Positions 19,189 to 28,184 are shown, counted from the stretch's first letter. The stretch is DNA of 64,000 nt from Clostridia bacterium (GCA_017521125.1 JAFXDV010000012.1:58236-122235); one strand, 5' to 3'. A program made the numbers and translations. Notes: generated by a model not told the origin, from the letters alone.

Positions 19189-20949
19189 ATGAGTGAGAGG
19201 ACATATAAATCGGGTGAGCTTTTAAAAAGGTTTTTTCCCTATTATAAAAAATATATACCAACCCTTATTTTCGACCTTTTTTGCGCAGCACTAACCACGC
19301 TGTGTGAAATTGTTTTACCCCTTATTATGCGTTATATCACTAATACAGGGATAGAGAATGTTGCGGCACTGTCCTTAGAGATGATTTTAAGGGTGGGCAT
19401 TCTTTATGTTATTTTAAGGATAATTGATGCGGCGGCGAATTTTTATATGTCCTATATCGGTCATGTAATGGGAACTAAAATAGAAACCGATATGCGCAGA
19501 GATGCCTATGCCCATTTACATAAGCTGTCAGATTCTTATTTTAATAATACCAAGGTAGGACAAATAATGGGCAGAATAACCTCTGACCTTTTTGATGTAA
19601 CCGAGTTTTCTCACCATTGTCCTGAAGAGTTTTTTATAGCGGCGCTCAAAGGCATAGCCTCCTTTACCATTCTTTTAAGCATTAATGTACCACTAACTAT
19701 TTTAATCTTTGTCATAATTCCGGTTATGGTGTTTGTCTGTGGTAAAATCAATAAAAAAATGAGAGCCACATTTAGAGCCCAAAGGGTCCAAATAGGAGAG
19801 CTTAACGCAAGAATAGAAGATTCGCTTTTAGGACAGCGTGTGGTTAAGGCCTTTACTGCAGAGGGAACCGAAAAGGACAAGTTTGAAAAAGATAATATGC
19901 AGTTCTTTTCAATCAAGAAAAAAAGCTATCGCTATATGGGCTCGTTTCATACAGCTACCCGTGTTTTTGATGGTATTATGTATTCATCAGTGGTAATTGT
20001 CGGTAGTATATTTATGCTTTATGGCTATATTAATGCGGGTGACCTCCTTGCATATTTGCTTTATGTCACAACCTTTATCGCAACGGTTAGAAGAATTATT
20101 GAATTTGCCGAGCAATTCCAAAGAGGTATGACAGGTATTGAAAGATTTTTGCAGATAATGGATGCAGATGTTGAAATTTTCGATGAAGAAGGAGCAACCG
20201 AGCTTAATAAACCAAAAGGAGATATAGAGTTTAAGAACGTTTCCTTCGAGTATCCCGATGACCATAATAGAGTATTTAAAAACCTTAATCTAGAGATTAA
20301 ACATGGAGAGAAAATTGCTATAGTTGGCCCTTCGGGAAGCGGAAAAACTACCCTTTGTAATTTAATTCCTCGCTTTTATGATGTATCAGGGGGAGAAATC
20401 CTATTAGATGGCGAAAACATAAAAAGATACACATTAAAAAGCCTTAGAGAAAATATTGGAATGGTACAGCAAGATGTCTATCTCTTTTCAGGTACTGTAT
20501 TTGAAAATATAGCATATGGCAAAGAAAATGCTACAAGAGAAGATGTGATTAAAGCGGCAAAGCTTGCGGGAGCAGATGAGTTCATCTCAGCTCTTAAAAA
20601 TGGCTATGACACTTATGTGGGAGAACGTGGAGTAAAGTTATCGGGCGGACAAAAGCAGAGAATTAGTATAGCGAGAGTTTTTCTTAAAAACCCACCAATA
20701 ATTATTCTTGATGAGGCAACCAGTGCCCTTGATAACGAAAGTGAATATGCCGTAGCGAAATCTTTAGCAGAGCTTTCAAAGGGTAGAACCACGCTTACAA
20801 TAGCTCATAGACTTTCCTCTATTAGAAATTCCGATAGAATTTTAGTCTTAACCGAGGATGGAATAGTTGAAGAGGGTAACCACGATGAACTTCTTAAACT
20901 CAACGGGCTTTACAGTAAGTTTTATAATATGGCAAACGAAATTAAATAA
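19189..20949 (+). CDS. ABC-type exporter, fused permease-ATPase half-transporter
   Basis: A 586-residue MdlB/MsbA-type half transporter that would dimerise in the membrane and export an unknown substrate (lipid, peptide or drug). About six membrane helices span residues 20-300. The nucleotide-binding domain (about 340-580) has Walker A GPSGSGKTT, the signature LSGGQKQR, Walker B IIILDEATSA and the H-loop AHRLSS. It is a single gene, not the usual heterodimer pair, so a homodimer is likely. Its start lies within the 3' end of the eno hairpin, implying expression linked to read-through or unfolding. The substrate cannot be told from the sequence. Confidence 0.9.
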   Translation: MSERTYKSGELLKRFFPYYKKYIPTLIFDLFCAALTTLCEIVLPLIMRYITNTGIENVAALSLEMILRVGILYVILRIIDAAANFYMSYIGHVMGTKIETDMRRDAYAHLHKLSDSYFNNTKVGQIMGRITSDLFDVTEFSHHCPEEFFIAALKGIASFTILLSINVPLTILIFVIIPVMVFVCGKINKKMRATFRAQRVQIGELNARIEDSLLGQRVVKAFTAEGTEKDKFEKDNMQFFSIKKKSYRYMGSFHTATRVFDGIMYSSVVIVGSIFMLYGYINAGDLLAYLLYVTTFIATVRRIIEFAEQFQRGMTGIERFLQIMDADVEIFDEEGATELNKPKGDIEFKNVSFEYPDDHNRVFKNLNLEIKHGEKIAIVGPSGSGKTTLCNLIPRFYDVSGGEILLDGENIKRYTLKSLRENIGMVQQDVYLFSGTVFENIAYGKENATREDVIKAAKLAGADEFISALKNGYDTYVGERGVKLSGGQKQRISIARVFLKNPPIIILDEATSALDNESEYAVAKSLAELSKGRTTLTIAHRLSSIRNSDRILVLTEDGIVEEGNHDELLKLNGLYSKFYNMANEIK

Positions 20950-21024
20950 GGATTTGCGAGTATTTCAACTAAAAGCAACATAAATAATTTTGAACAAACA
21001 GGTTCGGATTTTAAGGAGAATAAT

Positions 21025-21252
21025 ATGTTAAATGCCGTTACAATGGAAACAAACAGAGAGTATTATGTTAAGGCCCTTGCCTGTACGGGTGCCCTGCGCC
21101 GCCGCATAATTGATATGGGTATAACACCAGGGGCAAAAATAATAAAGAAAAGGGTAGCGCCCTTTGGAGAACCAATAGAATTTCGCGTGAGAGATTATGC
21201 TCTTTCTATGAGAAAAAGCGAAGCAGAGTTAATAAAAGTAGAGGAAAAGTAG
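21025..21252 (+). CDS. feoA: Ferrous iron transport protein A
   Basis: A 75-residue SH3-like FeoA domain protein with the typical LRRRIIDMGITPGAKI core and the FGEPIEFRVRDYALSMRKSEAELI end. FeoA is a small cytoplasmic partner of FeoB needed for efficient Fe2+ uptake. The ATG follows AAGGAG. Its TAG stop is immediately followed by the feoB ATG with no spacing, so the two are translationally coupled. Confidence 0.93.
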   Translation: MLNAVTMETNREYYVKALACTGALRRRIIDMGITPGAKIIKKRVAPFGEPIEFRVRDYALSMRKSEAELIKVEEK

Positions 21253-23379
21253 ATGGAATTTCGTTTAGCACTTGCAGGTAATCCAAATTGCGGAAAAACA
21301 ACCCTTTTTAACGCGGTAACAGGCTCGGCTCAGTACGTTGGTAACTGGCCCGGAGTAACTGTTGAGAAAAAGGAAGGCAGATTTTCAAAGGGTGGAATGG
21401 ACATCACCCTTGTTGATCTTCCGGGAATTTACTCATTGTCTCCTTATACCCCCGAAGAAATAGTTTCAAGAAAATATTTAACCGAGGAGTGTCCTGATTT
21501 AATTATCAACATTGTGGATGCTACTAATTTAGAGCGCAATTTGTATCTCACAACACAACTTGCCGAACTGGGCAGACCTATGATTATTGCCCTTAATATG
21601 ATTGACCGCCTTAAAAAGCGAGGCAAAGAAATTGATATTAAAAGGCTTGAAGATGAGCTTGGTATACCTGTTTGTCCTATTAGCGCAGCTAAAGAAGCAG
21701 GTATAGAGGATCTTCTTCATAGGTCGATACATATTCTTCACGACGTTGCACACAGCGAAAACGAGAAAATTGAAAAAGGCTTTTTTAAAAATCGAGCAGA
21801 AGAGCTGCACGATGAACTTCATCGTATTCACGACGGACTTAACGAAACCGAGGACGTTTATTTTCCTATAGTTAAAAGCTTTTATGAATGGGAAATCAAC
21901 TCAGCAATCGAGGGAATAGAAGGGGTTATCTGCGATAATCCTAAGGCGAAAAATAATCTGCGTTTTTCTGCCGTAAAGCTCTTTGAGGATGATTTTATTA
22001 CCAAGGATACACTAAAGCTGGATAAAAATAGCCAAAATCTTGTGGAAGAGATATTGAAAAGTGTTCCTGAGAATGAAAATATTGACCGACAAATGATGAT
22101 TGCTGATAGCAGATATAAATTCATATGTCGTATTGTGAACGACGTAGAAAGCCAGAAAAAAGGCTTTGAGGAGACCATATCTGATAAAATCGACAAACTA
22201 CTGACCCATAGAGTTCTTGCAATACCAATGTTTTTCCTTATAATTTTTGCCATTTTCGGCATAACCTTTGGTAGCTTTGGCTCAATGCTTACCGATTTAG
22301 TAGATAAGCTTATAAATCAAGATTTTGCAGGTTTTTTAAGAGAGGCGCTTCTGAGTGTAAACACAAAGCCTTGGGCGGTAAGCCTTCTTTGTGATGGTAT
22401 GCTCGCAGGTGTCGGCGCTGTCGTTTCATTCCTTCCGCAGATTGCTCTTTTATTCTTCTTTTTGTCAATCTTAGAAGATAGCGGATATATGTCGAGAGCA
22501 GCGTTTATAATGGACGGCCCTCTACGCAAGGTAGGGCTAACAGGCCGTTCCTTTATGCCGATGCTTATGGGCTTTGGTTGTACGGTTCCTGCCGTACTTG
22601 GCACCAGAATTTTGGAAAATGAAAGGGATAAAAAGCTGACAGTATTTTTAATTCCCTTTATGTCTTGTTCGGCAAAAATGCCGGTTTACGCCCTCTTTAT
22701 TTCAGCATTTTTTGAAGAAAATAAGCCTCTGATAATTTTCACAATATATGTTTTAGGCATACTTTTAGGCATACTTTCAGGCTTTATATTAAAGAAAACC
22801 GTTTTAAAGGGAGAAGAAAGCACTTTTGTTATGGAACTTCCTGAATATAGTCTGCCAACACTTAAAAACCTTTTTATACACGTTTGGGAAAGACTTAAAG
22901 ATTTCCTTTTAAAAGCAGGAACCGTTCTACTTGCCGCAAGTGTTGTAATTTGGTTTTTACAGTCCTTTGATACATCACTACATATGACCGATAACCCACA
23001 GACAAGTATTTTAGCGGCAATAGGAATTTTAATTGCTCCTGTTTTTGCACCCTTAGGCTTCGGTAATTGGCAGTCCTCGGTTGCATTGCTTTCAGGTATA
23101 GTAGCAAAGGAAACGGTTGTCAGCACCTTTGGAATTTTATTCTCTGCCGCCGATGAAGCAACAAGAGTTTTGGCAGTTCAGGGACTTTTCTCATCGCCAC
23201 TAGCCGCATTTTCCTTTATTGTTTTTGTCCTTTTGTACACCCCTTGTATTGCCGCAGTTGCCGCTATACATAAAGAACTTGGCGGTGCAAAATGGACTGT
23301 GCTTTCTATTCTTTGGCAAATCGCAATTGCTTGGCTCGTTTCCTTCTTAGTCTTTAACATAGGAGGTTTAATACTGTAA
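21253..23379 (+). CDS. feoB: Ferrous iron transporter FeoB
   Basis: A 708-residue Fe2+ transporter with an N-terminal GTPase domain (G1 GNPNCGKTTLFN at residues 8-19, G3 DLPGIYSL, G4 NMID), a helical linker to about residue 310, and a membrane domain of about eight helices with two Gate repeats (PLRKVGLTGRSFMPMLMGFGCTVPA and the C-terminal half with VAKETVVSTFG). The Cys in GFGCTVPA is conserved in the family. In anaerobes FeoB is the main route for soluble ferrous iron. Its TAA overlaps by one base the start of the small Cys-rich gene. Confidence 0.96.
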   Translation: MEFRLALAGNPNCGKTTLFNAVTGSAQYVGNWPGVTVEKKEGRFSKGGMDITLVDLPGIYSLSPYTPEEIVSRKYLTEECPDLIINIVDATNLERNLYLTTQLAELGRPMIIALNMIDRLKKRGKEIDIKRLEDELGIPVCPISAAKEAGIEDLLHRSIHILHDVAHSENEKIEKGFFKNRAEELHDELHRIHDGLNETEDVYFPIVKSFYEWEINSAIEGIEGVICDNPKAKNNLRFSAVKLFEDDFITKDTLKLDKNSQNLVEEILKSVPENENIDRQMMIADSRYKFICRIVNDVESQKKGFEETISDKIDKLLTHRVLAIPMFFLIIFAIFGITFGSFGSMLTDLVDKLINQDFAGFLREALLSVNTKPWAVSLLCDGMLAGVGAVVSFLPQIALLFFFLSILEDSGYMSRAAFIMDGPLRKVGLTGRSFMPMLMGFGCTVPAVLGTRILENERDKKLTVFLIPFMSCSAKMPVYALFISAFFEENKPLIIFTIYVLGILLGILSGFILKKTVLKGEESTFVMELPEYSLPTLKNLFIHVWERLKDFLLKAGTVLLAASVVIWFLQSFDTSLHMTDNPQTSILAAIGILIAPVFAPLGFGNWQSSVALLSGIVAKETVVSTFGILFSAADEATRVLAVQGLFSSPLAAFSFIVFVLLYTPCIAAVAAIHKELGGAKWTVLSILWQIAIAWLVSFLVFNIGGLIL

Positions 23380-23519
23380 TGGGAGATATAATAACAGTAC
23401 TTATTGTTATCGCCGCAGTTGCCGCCTTAGCCGTAGGAATTATATATGGCTTTAAACATAAAGGCGGTTGCAAATGTGGTTGTGATAGCTGCTCACAAAA
23501 ATCAAAATGTCATAAATAA
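23379..23519 (+). CDS. FeoB-associated Cys-rich membrane peptide
   Basis: A 46-residue protein: a membrane helix (about residues 3-22), a short basic stretch, then a tail CKCGCDSCSQKSKC with five Cys. Small one-helix Cys-rich proteins encoded right after feoB are a known Firmicutes family (FeoB_associated). A role in iron handling at the FeoB exit is plausible but not established here. The ATG overlaps the feoB stop (TAATG), so translation is coupled to feoB. Confidence 0.85.
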   Translation: MGDIITVLIVIAAVAALAVGIIYGFKHKGGCKCGCDSCSQKSKCHK

Positions 23520-23549
23520 AAACTAAGGCGCACAATTTGTATTAGCTTA

Positions 23550-23588
23550 AAAAATGCTCGGACTTAAGTTTGTCCGAGCATTTTTATT
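23550..23588. terminator. Terminator of the feo operon, probably bidirectional
   Basis: A 12-bp GC-containing stem (23552-23563 with 23572-23583) has A-runs on the left and T-runs on the right. It ends the feo operon and can also end the leftward kdgK transcript. Confidence 0.9.
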
Positions 23589-23640
23589 GTCATTTAAAGT
23601 GAATATTTATTTGAGTAACAGGTTTTTGTTTGATAAATAT

Positions 23641-24663
23641 TTATCTTTGCACTCTTCCGGAACCATCTCCACCAACAAGTGCTAAAATATCATCTGGCTT
23701 TGAAAGGTTGACGTCAAGTTCAATGGTTTGTTTAAGGCAAGATGCGGCCGCAGCATATTCAATAGTTTTCTGTTCATCAAAACCGTTTAAAAGTCCATAG
23801 ATAAGACCTGCGCCGAATGAATCGCCGCCACCAACACGGTCAACCAAATGAATATGATACTCTTTAGAGAAGTAGGCTTTACCACCTCGATAAAGAAGTG
23901 CCGACCAGTCATTGTCTGAAGCGCTAATGCTTTTTCTCAGTGTAATTGCAACCGTATCAATATTATATTTTTTTGCAATCTTATCTGCAACCTCAATATA
24001 ACCGTTTCTATCAAGTTTGCCTGAAATGATGTCAGTGTTGGAAGCGTGTATATCCAATACATCGGCGGCATCCTCTTCGTTTGCAATTAAAACGTCCACA
24101 TACTTTAAAAGCTTTTCCATTGTGGCTTTCGCATCGGCTTTACTCCATAAGTTTTTGCGGTAATTTAAATCGCAACTCACAGTAAGACCTAATTCTTTTG
24201 CGGTTTTACAAGCTTCAATACAAATTTCTGCAAGGTTTTCGCCAAGAGCAGGTGTTATACCTGTAAAGTGAAAATGTTCTGCATCTTGCATAATAGTTTT
24301 CCAGTCATAGTCGCAGGATTTAGAGTCACTAAAAGATGAATATTTACGGTCATAAACAATTTTTGAAGGTCTTTGAGATGCACCTTTTTCAAGATAGAAA
24401 AGACCGATTCTTTCACCACCAAAAGCAATATGGTCAGTTCCCACCGAAAATCTTTTAAGGGTAGCTAAAGCACACTCTGAAATCATATTTTCAGGAAGTC
24501 TTGTGACAAATTGGGTTGGAATTCCCATATAAGAAAGGGAAGTGCAAACGTTTGCTTCTGCGCCGGTGTAGAAGACCTCAAATTTATTTGCCTGAATAAA
24601 TTTTAAATATCCTTCAGGATTAAGGCGCATAATATAATCGCCAAAACCAATAACTTTTTTCAT
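23641..24663 (-). CDS. kdgK: 2-dehydro-3-deoxygluconokinase (PfkB family)
   Basis: A ribokinase-family sugar kinase of 340 residues. The C-terminal anion-hole/catalytic motif DRVGGGDSFGAG (near residue 275) and the N-terminal GFGDYIMRLNPEGY match the KDG kinase branch. It would phosphorylate 2-keto-3-deoxygluconate to KDPG, which the aldolase encoded 22 nt upstream splits into pyruvate and glyceraldehyde-3-phosphate. Substrate assignment rests on family resemblance and this neighbour. The ribosome binding site is AAAGAAAGG. The genes for entry into the pathway (uronate isomerase, dehydratases) are not in this window. Confidence 0.88.
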   Translation of the reverse strand: MKKVIGFGDYIMRLNPEGYLKFIQANKFEVFYTGAEANVCTSLSYMGIPTQFVTRLPENMISECALATLKRFSVGTDHIAFGGERIGLFYLEKGASQRPSKIVYDRKYSSFSDSKSCDYDWKTIMQDAEHFHFTGITPALGENLAEICIEACKTAKELGLTVSCDLNYRKNLWSKADAKATMEKLLKYVDVLIANEEDAADVLDIHASNTDIISGKLDRNGYIEVADKIAKKYNIDTVAITLRKSISASDNDWSALLYRGGKAYFSKEYHIHLVDRVGGGDSFGAGLIYGLLNGFDEQKTIEYAAAASCLKQTIELDVNLSKPDDILALVGGDGSGRVQR

Positions 24664-24685
24664 ATTTGTTTCAACCTTTCTTTAT

Positions 24686-26449
24686 TTAGTCCTGGGTATA
24701 ATCATCTAAATCGCCGAGTCGAGCATAGAAAAGGGCATCTTTACCACGAAGACAACCATCGTGTTTTTTATCGGGATAAAGCTCACTGTTGCTCCAAAGC
24801 ATAAATAACTCGCCCTTGTAGTTAATTATGTCGTAATATACAATGCCGTATTTGTCTGAAACTGCGAAAATTTCCTTGTATTTGGAAAAGTCTTCACCGC
24901 TCCCCAACAAAAGACGAATGTTATTTCTATAACGTCTTAAAAGATTTGGCTTTATGTCAAAAGCCGAATATGCCATAAGTACCCTTCCACCATATTCAAG
25001 TAATTGAGGACGGGTTTCCTCCATCGGCACCCTGGTAGGTGTCTCGCAAAAGGTTTTTCCAAGGTCGTGAGATACATAATAGTTGCAGTCTTTTGCACCT
25101 CTAAGCAAAGCATACATATCCCCATTACAGATAGCTATCTGACACTCATAAGAGGCGATTTTAGGAACAATTCCCTGAAATTCAAAGGTTGTACCGTCGG
25201 TACATTTCCATATAATAGGTTGTGAACAACCTGAGGTAATACATCCGTAATACGCCCCCTCATAAAAACAGGGTTTGGCAACGTTTATAATATTTTCTCT
25301 TGGGTCAAAATCGAGATTAAAACCCTCCATACCATTTTGAATTAGATATTTTTCAACAGCGGTTTTTGTTAATTCCACAGCCTTAGCAGAACCATCAAAT
25401 TTACATAAAACCGGTTCAATCTTAGAAAAAGTATTTGTAGCAGGATCAAAATCAAGATAATAGTAGTTGCTCGAATTAGCGAGGAAATAAATACGAACCT
25501 TTCCGTCAATGAATATAGAGCTTGCATCCACGGGATTTATGTATGTAACACCGTCAATAACGTCTCCGCTATCTATTAAAACAAAATTTTCGGCACGCTG
25601 CGGTTGCATTATCGGCATCTTCATAAGCATCATGGTGCTAAACTGTTCACCATAACTACCTCTTCCTGCGTGATAAGGTGTGTAAAGCATACCACGCTCA
25701 GGGTCAAAACAACTTATTGGAGCACTTGAAGAGGTTAAATTGGATGTATCACTTACGCAAACCCTGTGATCAATAATAATATGACGCCACTCTTCGTTTG
25801 TCCTCTTTTTAGGAGTAACAGGCTCAAAGCCTTGAGAAATAGCAACTGCCTTTTTACAAACCTCAGTAATGCCATCAAAATCTCCATTGTCTATCTGGGA
25901 CTTTGTTGCCATATAACTTCCGCCACAAGCAAGAACTTTCGAGCATTTAAGATATTTACCAAGGTTTTGGAAGGTAATTCCTCCCGTTGGAATAAATTTA
26001 ACCGAAGGGAAAGGAGCTGAAAGAAGATTGATTGCTTCTACACCGCCGTTTAATTCAGCAGGGAAGAACTTTAATGTTTTAAGTCCTGATGCAACCGCCT
26101 TTTGAATTTCGGTTGCAGTAACACAACCGGGAACAATCTGGATGCCCTTAGCGATACAGTAGTCAACAACCTTGTCATCATATCCTGGGGTTACAATAAA
26201 ATCTGCACCGTTTGCAATTGCCTTATCCACAAGCTCAACGCTTAAAACAGTACCTGCACCTACCATCATATCCGGAAACTCGGTTTTTATGCTTTTTATG
26301 GACTCAAGTGAATCAGGGGAACGAAGTGTTACTTCAATGGAGTTTACACCGCCACGGCGTAGAGCCTCGGCTACAGGAATTGCTAAGCTAACGTTTGGGA
26401 TGTTTATAACAGGAAGAATTCCGTTTATTTCGTGGTTGTCAATTTTCAT
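24686..26449 (-). CDS. KDPG aldolase fused to a sialidase-like beta-propeller domain
   Basis: A 587-residue two-domain protein. Residues 1-205 are a complete KDPG/KHG aldolase: IEVTLR with Glu39, TPGYDD, and the Schiff-base lysine Lys127 in KFFPAE, then PTGGIT. Residues about 217-587 are a beta-rich domain resembling sialidase/BNR propellers, with an Asp-box SHDLGKTF (460-467) and blade-like repeats (GKVRIYFL, GDMYALLR, GRVLMAYS, GELFMLWS). No signal peptide, so it is cytoplasmic. The frame is continuous and no internal start with a binding site is evident. A propeller on an aldolase is unusual; it may bind or hydrolyse the sugar-acid precursor. It heads an operon with kdgK, divergent from an AraC regulator. 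Confidence 0.88.
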   Translation of the reverse strand: MKIDNHEINGILPVINIPNVSLAIPVAEALRRGGVNSIEVTLRSPDSLESIKSIKTEFPDMMVGAGTVLSVELVDKAIANGADFIVTPGYDDKVVDYCIAKGIQIVPGCVTATEIQKAVASGLKTLKFFPAELNGGVEAINLLSAPFPSVKFIPTGGITFQNLGKYLKCSKVLACGGSYMATKSQIDNGDFDGITEVCKKAVAISQGFEPVTPKKRTNEEWRHIIIDHRVCVSDTSNLTSSSAPISCFDPERGMLYTPYHAGRGSYGEQFSTMMLMKMPIMQPQRAENFVLIDSGDVIDGVTYINPVDASSIFIDGKVRIYFLANSSNYYYLDFDPATNTFSKIEPVLCKFDGSAKAVELTKTAVEKYLIQNGMEGFNLDFDPRENIINVAKPCFYEGAYYGCITSGCSQPIIWKCTDGTTFEFQGIVPKIASYECQIAICNGDMYALLRGAKDCNYYVSHDLGKTFCETPTRVPMEETRPQLLEYGGRVLMAYSAFDIKPNLLRRYRNNIRLLLGSGEDFSKYKEIFAVSDKYGIVYYDIINYKGELFMLWSNSELYPDKKHDGCLRGKDALFYARLGDLDDYTQD

Positions 26450-26484
26450 TAGTCCCTCTCCTTAATGATTAGTACACAAACAAT

Positions 26485-26512
26485 TTTACATCAGCAAGTA
26501 AAGAAATGTAAA
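26485..26512. promoter_or_regulatory. Candidate operator between the aldolase operon and the AraC-type gene
   Basis: TTTACAT (26485-26491) and ATGTAAA (26506-26512) form an inverted repeat with 14 bp between arms, in the divergent intergenic region. It is a plausible site for the adjacent AraC-family regulator. On the minus strand TTTACA-18-TAAAAT could serve as the operon promoter and would overlap this site. Confidence 0.4.
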
Positions 26513-26525
26513 TATCGCAATTTGC

Positions 26526-26554
26526 TTGATTATTAACCTAATTTGCTATATAAT
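26526..26554 (+). promoter_or_regulatory. Promoter of the AraC-type regulator
   Basis: TTGATT (26526-26531), 17 bp, TATAAT (26549-26554), 18 bp before the ATG. Confidence 0.7.
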
Positions 26555-26572
26555 ACGGATGGGAGTGATTTT

Positions 26573-27391
26573 ATGCTGAAAATTAACGAAGCTTTTTATC
26601 ATTTGCAGGGCAAAGATATGTTTGTGCATAAGAGTCATTCGCATAATGAAATAGAGCTTATCGAGGTTGTAAAAGGTGCGGGAACGGTAATTAAAAACGA
26701 CAAAACCTACGAACTAAAAAGTCGGTATATCTACATAATTGATGCAAGAAACGTTCATATAGTTTATCCACAACCTGAAGATTGCTGTGATTATATCCGT
26801 AATAAGATAGTAATTGATGCAGATTCATTTGAAGAATTTTGCAAAAATATCGGAATTATCGACCTGCTTGAAAACTTGTTTAACGGAGCACCGGTTTCAA
26901 GTGAATATACCCCTGAAATAGATTTGTTGTATAAAAAAATTTGCAGTTTAGCTAATATGGAAGATACCATTTCAAAAGGCTTTGCCCACGGATATATCAT
27001 TCAGCTGCTTAACGTTGTGTATTCGCTATCTAAAGAAGCGCAAAACTATTCTAAAGATACAACAATACAAAAAATATTGAGTATTGTTGCAGATAAAAAA
27101 GGAATAATTTCCTTGGAAGAAATTAGCGAAGAATTACATATGAGTAAATTTTATGTAAGCCATATGTTTAAAAACAAAACAGGACGTAATATTTCTCATT
27201 ACATCTCTGACAAGGTTTATGAAAATGCCGTTAAGATGCTAAAAGAAAATATTTACTCTATAGAAGAAATCGCTTTTCAATGTGGTTTTTCAGCTGCTCC
27301 GGCTTTCACTCGTTTTTTTAAAAATAAGAGCGGAGTTTCACCAACCTTATTTCGCAAGATAAACAGAAAAAATATGGAAGAGTTTATTTAA
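26573..27391 (+). CDS. AraC-family transcriptional regulator
   Basis: A 272-residue regulator. The N-terminal half is a cupin-like sensing domain (KSHSHNEIELIEVVKGAGTV near residues 20-45). The C-terminal about 100 residues hold two helix-turn-helix motifs (ISLEEISEELHMSKFYVSHM, then YSIEEIAFQCGFSAAPAFTR) followed by FKNKSGVSPTLFR. The ATG at 26573 follows GGGAGTG; ten extra in-frame codons upstream overlap the promoter and are discarded. Being divergent from the KDPG aldolase-kdgK operon, it most likely controls that operon in response to a sugar acid. The ligand is not known. Confidence 0.9.
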   Translation: MLKINEAFYHLQGKDMFVHKSHSHNEIELIEVVKGAGTVIKNDKTYELKSRYIYIIDARNVHIVYPQPEDCCDYIRNKIVIDADSFEEFCKNIGIIDLLENLFNGAPVSSEYTPEIDLLYKKICSLANMEDTISKGFAHGYIIQLLNVVYSLSKEAQNYSKDTTIQKILSIVADKKGIISLEEISEELHMSKFYVSHMFKNKTGRNISHYISDKVYENAVKMLKENIYSIEEIAFQCGFSAAPAFTRFFKNKSGVSPTLFRKINRKNMEEFI

Positions 27392-27409
27392 AAAGCAAAA
27401 TAACATAAA

Positions 27410-27446
27410 AAAGAGAGATTAGGCTTTACCTAATCTCTCTTTAATT
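27410..27446. terminator. Bidirectional terminator between the AraC-type gene and birA
   Basis: A perfect 14-bp stem (27410-27423 with 27429-27442, loop CTTTA) serves both convergent genes. The birA stop codon lies in its right arm. Confidence 0.88.
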
Positions 27447-28143
27447 TTAGTGACATTTCTCCGCTTGATAAAATCTGCCTTGTGCCGTCGCTGTTTAGAA
27501 CTTCGAGATGTCCTTTATCGTTAATGTCTACAGCAACACCATCAAAATCTACTCCGTTTACAGTATAATAGATTTCCTTGCCTAAAACGATTGATAATCT
27601 TCTGTATTCGTCCATAAAGGAATTGTCTTTAATATTTAAAATATTGTCAGTAATCTTCTTATAAAGTTTTTCTTTAATATCAGTGCTTACAAAAAGTGAA
27701 GTAGCGCTACTTTCAATTTCACTTGGAAATTTCCTGGTAGAAAGATTTATCCCTATGCCTATTATAATGGCTAAAGGTTTATTGCTTAAAGGTTCGCAAA
27801 CAAGCTCGGTTAGTATACCGCAAACCTTTTTACCATCAGTATAAAGATCGTTTACCCACTTAATTCCCGTATCAATACCGCAGACCTCTTTAATGGCTAA
27901 GGCTACTGCAACTGCAGTCAGAGAGGTAATGCTAACATTGTCACAGTCTACGTAATCGTAGGGGATGGCAAGGCTCATATAAAGCCCTGTGTCCTTTGGC
28001 GAATAAAAGCTTTTGCCCTGTCGGCCTCTTCCCATAGTCTGAGAATTTGCGACAAACAGACAGGGGAGAGACACACCCGATAAAATCATCTCTTTAGCTC
28101 TTAAGTTTGTAGAGTCTGTTTGGTCGTACTTAAAAATGTCCAT
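27430..28143 (-). CDS. birA: Biotin--[acetyl-CoA-carboxylase] ligase
   Basis: A 237-residue biotin protein ligase that makes biotinyl-AMP and attaches biotin to a lysine of carboxylase or decarboxylase subunits. The biotinoyl-AMP loop GRGRQGKSFYSP, the KWVNDLY motif and the short C-terminal SH3-like domain are present. The N-terminal DNA-binding helix-turn-helix of bifunctional BirA is missing, so this is a class I ligase without repressor function. The ATG gives MDIFKYDQTDSTN, the usual ligase start. It lies 41 nt after the YjdF-like gene, probably in one leftward transcript. Confidence 0.93.
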   Translation of the reverse strand: MDIFKYDQTDSTNLRAKEMILSGVSLPCLFVANSQTMGRGRQGKSFYSPKDTGLYMSLAIPYDYVDCDNVSITSLTAVAVALAIKEVCGIDTGIKWVNDLYTDGKKVCGILTELVCEPLSNKPLAIIIGIGINLSTRKFPSEIESSATSLFVSTDIKEKLYKKITDNILNIKDNSFMDEYRRLSIVLGKEIYYTVNGVDFDGVAVDINDKGHLEVLNSDGTRQILSSGEMSLKLKRD

Positions 28144-28184
28144 ACAAATTTTCCTTTAATTTTAAAGCCTTTTAATATATAATA

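Noticed and set aside
22686..23126. A 146-codon open frame antisense to feoB
   Set aside because: It lies inside the FeoB membrane domain on the opposite strand, with low-complexity hydrophobic content and no binding site.
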